NCBI RefSeq assembly: GCF_019904175.1
Contig: NZ_CP061913.1
Coordinates: 11,895,908-11,959,907, forward strand
Reading direction: 5' to 3'
Length of the DNA: 64,000 nucleotides
Source of the DNA: Dactylosporangium vinaceum
Lineage (GTDB): Bacteria > Actinomycetota > Actinomycetes > Mycobacteriales > Micromonosporaceae
The notes beneath the pieces are model-generated. The model saw only the letters and a list, made by a program, of their open reading frames with translations, was not told where the DNA came from and did not search any database. Positions within the stretch are counted from its first letter, which is position 1. Every line of letters begins with the position of its first letter. The translations under genes were made by a program, and so were the position numbers. Below, in pieces: positions 17,050 to 23,816 of this stretch.

Positions 17050-17601
17050 TTAGAACGGGGGCTCGTCGTCGAAGGAAGAGTTCGACCTGCCGCCGCCTCC
17101 GCCGCCACTGCCGCCGGCGGCCGGGGTCGCGTTGGCCCACGGGTCATCGTTGAACCCGCCGCCGCCACCACCGCCTCCGCCGCCGGAGCCGTTGCCGCCG
17201 GAGCCGAAGCCACCGCCGCCACCACCGGAGCTGCGCGACATCTTCTGCACCTTGGCAGTCGCGTAGCGCAGCGAGGGGCCGATCTCGTCGACCTCCAGCT
17301 CGATGACGGTGCGCTTCTCGCCCTCGCGCGTCTCGTATGACCGCTGCCGGAGCCGGCCGGAGACAATGACTCGCGACCCGCGGGTCAGCGACTCGGCGAC
17401 GTTCTCAGCCGCCTGGCGCCAGACCGTGCAGGCCAGGAACAGCGGATCGCCGTCCTTCCACTCGTTGGTCTGGCGGTCCATCGTCCGAGGGGTCGAGGCC
17501 ACCCGGAACTTGGCCACCGCCGCTCCCGACGGAGTGAAACGCAACTCAGGATCGTCGGTCAGGTTGCCTATGACCGTGATCGTCGTATCTCCCGCTGCCA
17601 T
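17050..17601 (-). CDS. ssb: Single-stranded DNA-binding protein
   Basis: A 183-residue SSB. The OB fold covers about residues 1-115 (DTTITVIGNLTDDPELRFTP, ACTVWRQAAENVAESL). It is followed by a glycine-rich linker with long Gly runs and the acidic C-terminal tip DDEPPF, which recruits partner proteins. The position between rpsF and rpsR is the usual one for the main replicative SSB. ATG 17601 has GAGGAG nine nt upstream. Confidence 0.96.
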   Translation of the reverse strand: MAAGDTTITVIGNLTDDPELRFTPSGAAVAKFRVASTPRTMDRQTNEWKDGDPLFLACTVWRQAAENVAESLTRGSRVIVSGRLRQRSYETREGEKRTVIELEVDEIGPSLRYATAKVQKMSRSSGGGGGGFGSGGNGSGGGGGGGGGGFNDDPWANATPAAGGSGGGGGGRSNSSFDDEPPF

Positions 17602-17718
17602 ATGAGTCAACTCCTCGCGCGCTGGTATGTGGCCACCATGTCACAGGGGTACGACAGTTTTCGGTCGCGCCCTGTGGGCCGGGGCCGGGCGAAGCAGATC
17701 GATCTCGCCCGAATCCGC

Positions 17719-18009
17719 TTAGCGGACCTCGGGCCGGATGACCTTGGTGCGCAGCACGGACTCGTTGAGTCGCAGCTGACGGTCCAGCTCGGCCACGCTC
17801 TCCGGCGATGCCTGGAGGTCGATGACGGCGTAGATACCCTCGGTCTTCTTGTTGATCTCGTACGACAGGCGCCGACGGCCCCAGACGTCGAGCTTCTCCA
17901 CCGAGCCACCCGACGTCCGAATCACGTTCAGGTACTGATCGAGCGACGGTGCGACGGTGCGCTCCTCGAGACTGCCGTCGAGGATCACCATGATCTCGTA
18001 ATGACGCAA
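17719..18009 (-). CDS. rpsF: 30S ribosomal protein S6
   Basis: A 96-residue S6 (MRHYEIMVILDGSLEERTVA, LDVWGRRRLSYEINKKTEGIYAVIDLQ). The start codon is TTG 18009, supported by AGGAGG ten nt upstream and the conserved RHYEIM beginning. It is the first gene of the rpsF-ssb-rpsR-rplI operon; the 117-nt gap before ssb holds no gene. Confidence 0.96.
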   Translation of the reverse strand: MRHYEIMVILDGSLEERTVAPSLDQYLNVIRTSGGSVEKLDVWGRRRLSYEINKKTEGIYAVIDLQASPESVAELDRQLRLNESVLRTKVIRPEVR

Positions 18010-18132
18010 GACTTTCTCACCTCCTACGGGCTAAGCGGCCGCGGTCCATCCGCGGCAGGAGGTCGTGCGTCGTCCACCGATCTGCAGACCGATGGACCGA
18101 ACCAGAGTACATGCTGGTGCGCCCGGACGTAA
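18010..18132 (-). promoter_or_regulatory. rpsF promoter and structured leader
   Basis: On the minus strand a -10 like TACTCT (18104-18109) with a weaker -35 TTACGT (18127-18132, 17-nt spacing) would start transcription near 18098. The resulting leader of about 90 nt can fold into at least two hairpins: GTCCA/TGGAC around CGGTCTGCAG, and CCGCGG-ATGGA-CCGCGG. S6:S18 autoregulatory leaders occur upstream of rpsF in many bacteria, so one may be present here, but I cannot match the known bulge with certainty. Confidence 0.4.
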
Positions 18133-18253
18133 AAAGCGCCGGACGCAAGAGACCGCGGGGCGCGTCATCCGCTTCGTTGGGTGGGACCTGGGGAGGAACG
18201 ACCACACCGGTGCTTTGGATGACTGCGCCCCGCGGAGCTATATAAATTGTACC

Positions 18254-19138
18254 TTAAGCGAAGCTAGCCCGTGATGCCCGTTGCGCGATAATCGCCCGAA
18301 TGGCGGCAATTCCTACACCGACGACGCACACCGTCGCGACGAGCGCCAGCAGCCCGGCCGGGCCGTTGCTCGCCGGTCCACTGGCGGCCACGGGCTGCTC
18401 GACGGTGACCCGGTCGTCGACCGGTGCACTCGGGTCCACGCCAACGGCCGGCGCCGCCGCCGCACTCGGGTCGATCAGGGCCGGATCGATGGGCTCGGTG
18501 CCGGTCTCACCCGCACTGTCCGCGCCGGCCGAACCGGCCGCACCCGGGGTAGCGGTCGGCGTCTTGGCCGAGCGCGAACCGCCGGAGCGGTTGGTGATCA
18601 CGCCGTTGGCCGCACCGGCCGCCGCGCCCGCGGGCCCGTTCGCCGGTCCGGTCGTCTTCACCGCACCGGGCGCCTTGGCCTGGGGCTGGGCGGCCTGGGC
18701 GGTCGCGCCGCCGGCGGACGGGGGCGGCGTGGTCACGCCGACCGAGACGGGCTTGAACTGCTGCACCACGCCGACGCCGCAGTCGAAGGTCATCGCGACC
18801 TCCACCGGTCCCTTCTTGAACAGCACAGGGACCTGCTGGTTCGGCTGTACCGTCGCGACGGACCTCCCGTCCACCTTGAGCGACGCGTCCTGGCCGAGGC
18901 GGTTGACGAAGTTGACCCGGGAGTCGGACGGCACCGACACATTGCCGGTGTTCGGCTCCGACTTGCAGACCAGCAGGCTGAGCACGCTGCCGCCGGAAAA
19001 CTCGATCGACGGGGTCTCGGGGGCCGCGCTCACCGGGCCGGCGCCCACGGTCAGGGCCGCGGCGGCGATCGCCGCGGCGGTAGCCGCCAGACGGACTGCC
19101 GTTCGGTGTCCAGACAAGGTAGCCATACCAGTAGCCAT
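18254..19138 (-). CDS. Secreted surface-anchored protein with single-domain N-terminal half
   Basis: A 294-residue protein of unknown function. An N-terminal signal peptide (about 1-40, ending VSAAPE) is followed by a beta-rich domain with two cysteines (LLVCKSEPNTG and TFDCGVGV) that look like a disulfide pair and give a cupredoxin-like impression (SRVNFVNRLGQDASL). Then come a long Ala/Pro/Gly-rich linker (residues about 135-255) and a C-terminal hydrophobic helix (LLALVATVCVVGVGIAAI) with a basic end. The layout is that of a wall-spanning protein held in the membrane by its C-terminus. The start could be 19138 or 19126; neither has a clear ribosome binding site. Confidence 0.75.
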   Translation of the reverse strand: MATGMATLSGHRTAVRLAATAAAIAAAALTVGAGPVSAAPETPSIEFSGGSVLSLLVCKSEPNTGNVSVPSDSRVNFVNRLGQDASLKVDGRSVATVQPNQQVPVLFKKGPVEVAMTFDCGVGVVQQFKPVSVGVTTPPPSAGGATAQAAQPQAKAPGAVKTTGPANGPAGAAAGAANGVITNRSGGSRSAKTPTATPGAAGSAGADSAGETGTEPIDPALIDPSAAAAPAVGVDPSAPVDDRVTVEQPVAASGPASNGPAGLLALVATVCVVGVGIAAIRAIIAQRASRASFA

Positions 19139-19329
19139 CCAGGGTTGGGGGAATCTGTCGGGGTGGCCGTTCCATCGAGCCGGTTGAGCACTGCGCGATC
19201 ACGAGCGGCTACGGACGTAACGACGCGATCGGCGAGACGGTGACGGAAGACCGGCATTCCGGACGCATCGGTCGGCCGGCCCGAGGCGGGTCGCGCGAAG
19301 TGTCACACCCACGTCGTAGGCTCTGCGGC

Positions 19330-20103
19330 ATGCGAATCGGTGCTCACGTCGACCCCGCTGAGCCGCTGGCCGAGGCCGCCGCCCGCGGTGCCGACCTCAT
19401 CCAGTTCTTCCTGACCGACCCGCAGGCCTGGACCGATCCCAAGGATCGCGAGGACGCCGAGGCGATACGCACGGCCGAGATCGACGTCTATATTCACGCG
19501 CCTTATCGGATAAACGTCGCCTCGTCGAACAACCGCATCCGCATCCCGAGCCGGAAGCTGCTGTTCAGCCACGCGGCCGGCGCGGCCAAGGTCGGCGCCA
19601 AGGGCCTCATCGTCCACGGCGGCCACGTCGAGAAGGCCGACGGCCTGGACGCCGGGTTCGACAACTGGCGCAAGACGTTCGCCTACGCCGCGGAGCAGGG
19701 CGGCTTCGCCACCCCGGTCCTGATCGAGAACACGGCCGGCGGCGACAACGCCTGCGCCCGCCGCTTCGACAACCTGGCCCGGCTGTGGGACGCGATCGGC
19801 GACTACGAGGTCGGCTTCTGCCTCGATACCTGCCACGCCCACGCGGGTGGCGAAGACCTGCTCGACATCGTGGACCGGGTCAAGGCCATCACGGGCCGGA
19901 TCGACCTCATCCACGCGAACAACTCGCGCGACGGCTTCGACTCCGGGCGCGACAGGCACGACAATATGACATCGGGCGAGATCGATCCGGAGCTGATCGT
20001 CGCGGTCATCCGCGCGGCCGGCGCACCGGCCCTCGTCGAAACTCCGGGAGGCGCCGAGGGTCAGGGCGCCGACATCACCTACCTGCGGGAGCGGCTGGCG
20101 TGA
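19330..20103 (+). CDS. Endonuclease IV-like (AP endonuclease family 2, TIM barrel)
   Basis: A 257-residue TIM-barrel protein resembling deoxyribonuclease IV (Nfo), which cuts at abasic sites. Metal-site motifs are in the expected order: MRIGAHVD, HAPYRINVAS, GLIVHGGH, LIENTAGGD, GFCLDTCHAHAGG, LIHANNSRDGFDSGRDRHDN and LVETPGG. The protein is a little shorter than E. coli Nfo. ATG 19330 is 7 nt after TAGGCT (19317-19322), so it is probably leaderless. Its stop overlaps the GTG of the next gene (GTGA), which couples a repair-type enzyme with a membrane glycosyltransferase-like protein; a sugar-isomerase role cannot be excluded. Confidence 0.85.
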   Translation: MRIGAHVDPAEPLAEAAARGADLIQFFLTDPQAWTDPKDREDAEAIRTAEIDVYIHAPYRINVASSNNRIRIPSRKLLFSHAAGAAKVGAKGLIVHGGHVEKADGLDAGFDNWRKTFAYAAEQGGFATPVLIENTAGGDNACARRFDNLARLWDAIGDYEVGFCLDTCHAHAGGEDLLDIVDRVKAITGRIDLIHANNSRDGFDSGRDRHDNMTSGEIDPELIVAVIRAAGAPALVETPGGAEGQGADITYLRERLA

Positions 20104-22751
20104 GCAACGTTTCGTCGGATTCGGTACTGCCAGTGCCTCCCGGCTCCGCCTCATCCCCACCTCCGGGTCAGGACCCCACCGCGCCCTCCGGCACCCACGC
20201 CAAGGGCCCGAACGGCACCGGCTCCGCCGCCACGCCCGCCGCGGACGAGAAACTTTCGGCCGCCGCGCCCGCGGACGCCCCCGTTTCAGATAGCGCCGAA
20301 CCCAAGACCACCACACTCGAAACCGGCGCCTCGCCGAGCGCCGCCGACACCGCCCCGCTCGGCGCCCCCGAGGTCACGACGGCCGACACCACGAATGTCG
20401 GCGGCGGCGAGGTGACGACCGCCGACGCGGGGCCGACGGACGCCGCGGCCGTCACGTCTGGCCAGTCGGCCACAGCCCGCAAAACGCCGGTGCGGAGGGC
20501 GCGCCCGCCCAGGCCGAGCCGGCGAAGCCGAGACGCGGCCGGCGCGGCGGGCATCGAGGGCACCGCGACGGAGGCGTCGGCCGCCGCGGCGAACACGACA
20601 GCGGTGAACACGAACACGACGGCCGCGAACACGAACACGACGGCCGGCGGGACGGACTCGGCACCTGCGACCGCGAACGCGGCGGCCACCGAGACGGACG
20701 CGACGGCGGTGAACGCGGACGGCGCGGCGGTGAGGGCGAACGACGCGGTTGTGGACGCGGACGGCGCGGCGGTGAGCTCGACCGACGCGGTCGTGGACGC
20801 GGACGGCGCGGCGGTGGACGGCGCGGCGGTGGACGCGGACGACGTGGCGGTCGGTGCGGGCAGCGGGACCAGGAACGGCAAAAAGAGCGACGCGGACGCC
20901 GAGGGAGAGCGGGACGGGAAGGACGCCGAGGGCGGCGAGCCGACGGACCCGTTCGGTGCGTTCGCGCCCGAGCCGGAGTTCGTCCCCGGGAAGGTCGGCC
21001 GGATCACCCGGACGGGCGGGTCGGTCGTGGCGCGGCTCCTCGTCCACGAGTGGACTATCGTCGCGATCGCTTCCGTGCTGCTCGCGGTCATCATGACCTG
21101 GCCGGCGGCGCTGCACCCGGCGACGACCATCCCGCAGGACATCTGGGACCCGACGCTCCAGGCGTGGCAGATGTCGTGGGCGGGGCACATCCTCACGACC
21201 GATCCGCTGCAGCTGTGGCACGCCAACGCGTTCTATCCGGACCAGTACAGCTACGCGTTCTCCGACACCCTGCTCGGGTATGCCCCGGCCGGCATGATCG
21301 GTAGCGGGCCCGAAGCGGCGATCGTGCGGTACAACTTCGTCTTCATCTTCATCTTCGCCTTTGCCTTCTTCGGCGCCTATGCGCTGGTCCGGCAGCTGGG
21401 GGCGGGGCGCACCGGCGCGGCGGTGGCGGGCGCGGCGTTCGCGTATGCGCCGTGGCGGCTCGGGCAGGCCGGGCACCTGCACGTCCTGTCGATCGGCGGG
21501 ATCGCGCTGTCGCTGGCGATGCTGGCGCGGGGGCACGGGTTCTCGCTCACGAAGGGCTACGAGCCGGCCAAGCGGCGCTGGGGCTGGGTGGTGGGCGGCT
21601 GGCTGGTCGCGGCCTGGCAGATCAGCCTCGGGTTCGGCATCGGCATGCCGTTCGCCTACGCGCTGCTGATCATCGTGCTGGTCACCGCGCTCCTCTGGCT
21701 GTTCCGGCAGATCTTCCGCTGGGGGGAGCGCCGGCCGTTCGGCTGGAAGCTGTTCTTCGCCAACCTCGGCGGCGGGCTGATCTTCGCCGCGGTGAGCGGG
21801 ATGATGGCGTACCCCTATCTGCAGGTCCTCCAGCTCCACAAGGAGGCCAAGCGCGACGAGGGCATCATCAGCCTGTTCTCGCCCCCGCTGAAGGGCTTCT
21901 TCATCTCGCCGCCGGAGTCGTGGCTGTGGGGCGACGCCTACGCGAGCGCGCGCTCGACGCTCGGCTGGGCGCCGGAGATGGCGCTGCTGCCGGGCTTCTT
22001 CCTCTACGGGCTCGCGTTCGCCGGCCTATTCGTGTCCGTCTGGAGGCTGAAGCACCGCATCTACCTCGGACTCGGCGTGGTCCTCACGACGATGCTCGCG
22101 ATGGGCAGCAACGGCCCGGGCCACGGCGACTACGGCTACATGGCGCTGTACCGCGTGCTGCCCGGCTTCGAGGGCATCCGCACATCGGGCCGACTCATGG
22201 TCTGGGTGACGCTGTTCCTGGCCCTGCTCGCGGCCGGTGCGGTGAGCGCGTTCGCGGACCGCGCGGTCGAGCTCTTCGCCGACCAGACCCAGTCCGACGT
22301 GGGCACCCGCGCGGGAGTGTGGCGGCTCGTCACGCTGATTCCGCTCGTACTCGTCCTGGCCGAAGGCATGCACAAGCCGGGCCCGAACCCGGAAGTGCCG
22401 GTGTCGCCGGTCGCGATGAGCACCTTGCAGGCGCCGCTGATGGTCCTGCCGACCCACGAGCTCCTGGACATGAACGTCATGCTCTGGAGCACCGATGGCT
22501 TCCCGAAGATGGTCAACGGCGGCAGCGGCTTCACTCCCGACGACCAGCAGATCATGCGGCTGAACATGCAGCAGTTCCCCGACGAGGCCACCGTCGGCCA
22601 GCTCCGCGAGCTGAAGATCCACACCGTGGTGGTCCTCCGCGACCGAGCCCAGGGCGGCGAATACGCCAAGTCGATCGACGCCCCCATCGACGGCCTGGGC
22701 ATCTCCCGCACCGAGCAGGGCAACGTAATCCTGTACAAGATCGACGGCTGA
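20100..22751 (+). CDS. Large GT-C-like membrane protein with repetitive disordered N-terminus
   Basis: An 883-residue protein in two parts. Residues 1-300 are hydrophilic and low in complexity (Ala, Thr, Asp, Gly), with short repeats such as NTNTTA and ADGAAV, and are probably cytoplasmic and disordered. From about residue 315 a polytopic domain begins (LLVHEWTIVAIASVLLAVIMTWPAAL) with ten or more helices. Early loop residues DIWDPTLQAWQMSW carry acidic positions typical of GT-C glycosyltransferases that use polyprenyl-phosphate sugars. A soluble C-terminal domain ends the protein. The donor, acceptor and product are unknown. GTG 20100 is coupled to the previous gene by GTGA. Confidence 0.8.
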   Translation: MSNVSSDSVLPVPPGSASSPPPGQDPTAPSGTHAKGPNGTGSAATPAADEKLSAAAPADAPVSDSAEPKTTTLETGASPSAADTAPLGAPEVTTADTTNVGGGEVTTADAGPTDAAAVTSGQSATARKTPVRRARPPRPSRRSRDAAGAAGIEGTATEASAAAANTTAVNTNTTAANTNTTAGGTDSAPATANAAATETDATAVNADGAAVRANDAVVDADGAAVSSTDAVVDADGAAVDGAAVDADDVAVGAGSGTRNGKKSDADAEGERDGKDAEGGEPTDPFGAFAPEPEFVPGKVGRITRTGGSVVARLLVHEWTIVAIASVLLAVIMTWPAALHPATTIPQDIWDPTLQAWQMSWAGHILTTDPLQLWHANAFYPDQYSYAFSDTLLGYAPAGMIGSGPEAAIVRYNFVFIFIFAFAFFGAYALVRQLGAGRTGAAVAGAAFAYAPWRLGQAGHLHVLSIGGIALSLAMLARGHGFSLTKGYEPAKRRWGWVVGGWLVAAWQISLGFGIGMPFAYALLIIVLVTALLWLFRQIFRWGERRPFGWKLFFANLGGGLIFAAVSGMMAYPYLQVLQLHKEAKRDEGIISLFSPPLKGFFISPPESWLWGDAYASARSTLGWAPEMALLPGFFLYGLAFAGLFVSVWRLKHRIYLGLGVVLTTMLAMGSNGPGHGDYGYMALYRVLPGFEGIRTSGRLMVWVTLFLALLAAGAVSAFADRAVELFADQTQSDVGTRAGVWRLVTLIPLVLVLAEGMHKPGPNPEVPVSPVAMSTLQAPLMVLPTHELLDMNVMLWSTDGFPKMVNGGSGFTPDDQQIMRLNMQQFPDEATVGQLRELKIHTVVVLRDRAQGGEYAKSIDAPIDGLGISRTEQGNVILYKIDG
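20590..20860 (+). repeat. Degenerate short repeats in the N-terminus of the GT-C-like gene
   Basis: Tandem and near-tandem short units encoding NTNTTA-like and ADGAAV-like peptides (for example GCGGACGGCGCGGCGGTG at about 20718, 20757 and 20796). Copies are imperfect, so length variation between strains is likely. Confidence 0.6.
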
Positions 22752-22761
22752 CCACGCGCGA

Positions 22762-22794
22762 GGTCTCCGACCGGCCGATTCCCGGTCGGAGACC
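22762..22794 (+). terminator. Terminator after the GT-C-like gene
   Basis: A perfect 13-bp stem (GGTCTCCGACCGG with CCGGTCGGAGACC) and a 7-nt loop, starting 11 nt after the stop codon and followed by TTCC. Confidence 0.75.
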
Positions 22795-22820
22795 TTCCGC
22801 CCCACGCCGCCGCCCGCCCC

Positions 22821-22975
22821 GGCTCGCTGCCTCGGCCCGGCTCACAGCCCCGCCCCGGCCCGCCGCCTCGGCCCGGCCCGCCGCCCCGCCCGGCTCGCTG
22901 CCTCGGCCCGGCCCGCCGCCCCGCCCCGGCTCGCTGTCCCGGCCCGGCCCCCCGCCCCGCCCCGGCCCGCTCGCG
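22821..22975. repeat. 36-bp GC-only tandem repeat, four copies and a partial
   Basis: Copies start at 22821, 22857, 22892 and 22928 (36, 35, 36 and 36 nt), with a partial fifth from 22964. Each begins GGCTCGCTG or GGCCCGCCG and ends in CCCCGCCCC. There are no spacers, so it is not CRISPR. The minus strand is a series of G-runs that could form G-quadruplexes. It lies in the non-coding gap 22752-23152 between the GT-C-like gene terminator and the tetR-type gene; the rest of that gap (22976-23152) shows nothing recognisable. Confidence 0.85.
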
Positions 22976-23152
22976 GTGAGGTGATGAACGCCCCGCCGCG
23001 CGGTACCGGACCGGACCCTCATGAGGCCCCGCTCGACATGAGAACCCACCCGCCTGATCAGAGCCGATGCCCATCGCGGAAGTGGTCTCGTCGGCGGCGT
23101 TGACGTGGGTTCGGGTGCCGGGGGCGGGGGAGGGGTGGAGCGGAGCGGCCGG

Positions 23153-23755
23153 TCAGAGGCCGGCTCGGAGCAGGTCGAATGCCTGGTTGGCGTTGGCCAC
23201 GGCGGTCGGGTACTGCTCGTCGGCCGTCGCCCCGGCCAGCAGGCGGTTGATGTTTTCGGTGATCAGGGCATTGCGGGCGCCGACGATCATGGCGGCGGCG
23301 GCGCGGTGGCGGAAGTCCTGGCCCAGCTCGGCGGCCAGGAGCTCGGCCTGGGCGTTGAAGCTCGTCAGGGCTCGCTGGGTGAGGCTCGGCGTGGCGAAGA
23401 CCAGGCCCACCACGGCCAAGATGTTCGGCTTGTCGCACAGGCCGGTGCTCGGGTCGCGGGCGGCCAGGCCGGCCAGGAAGTGTCGGTGCAGGGCGTCGAC
23501 CGGAGACTCGTCCTGCGCACGGGCGCGGACGATCTCCGCCGGGTCTCCTATGTGCTCCGACAACGGGCCTACGACCAGGTCTTCCTTGCTCGGGTAGTAG
23601 TTGAAGAAGGTCATCTTCGAGACCTCAGCGGCCGCCGCGATCTGGGCCACTGAGACGTTGTCGAAGCCGTACTCGACGAACAGCTCGATGGCCGCGTTCC
23701 ACAGTGCCGAACGCGTCTGTGCCTTCTTGCGCTCTCGCAGCGTGTCCGTCGCCAT
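23153..23755 (-). CDS. TetR family transcriptional repressor
   Basis: A 200-residue TetR-type regulator. The N-terminal helix-turn-helix is clear (AAIELFVEYGFDNVSVAQIAAAAEVSKMTFFNYYPSKEDL, about 20-60); the C-terminal ligand-binding domain is helical. It is divergent from the MFS exporter gene and almost certainly controls it and itself through the inverted repeat between them. ATG 23755 is 7 nt after TATAGT (23763-23768), so its transcript is probably leaderless. Confidence 0.94.
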   Translation of the reverse strand: MATDTLRERKKAQTRSALWNAAIELFVEYGFDNVSVAQIAAAAEVSKMTFFNYYPSKEDLVVGPLSEHIGDPAEIVRARAQDESPVDALHRHFLAGLAARDPSTGLCDKPNILAVVGLVFATPSLTQRALTSFNAQAELLAAELGQDFRHRAAAAMIVGARNALITENINRLLAGATADEQYPTAVANANQAFDLLRAGL

Positions 23756-23762
23756 GCGGGAA

Positions 23763-23816
23763 ACTATACCAAGCCTAAACTTGTACTCGGTACAAACTTG
23801 TGCCTAGTCTAATGTC
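23763..23816. promoter_or_regulatory. Divergent promoter and TetR operator between tetR and the MFS exporter
   Basis: A perfect inverted repeat TTGTAC-TCG-GTACAA spans 23781-23795. Its left half doubles as the -35 of the MFS gene; the -10 is TAGTCT (23805-23810), six nt before ATG 23817. On the other strand TATAGT (23763-23768) is the tetR -10. AAACTTGT also occurs twice (23777, 23794). A repressor bound here would block both promoters. Confidence 0.7.

Noticed and set aside
22821..22975. 36-bp repeats considered as CRISPR
   Set aside because: The units follow each other directly with no unique spacers, and there are no cas genes.
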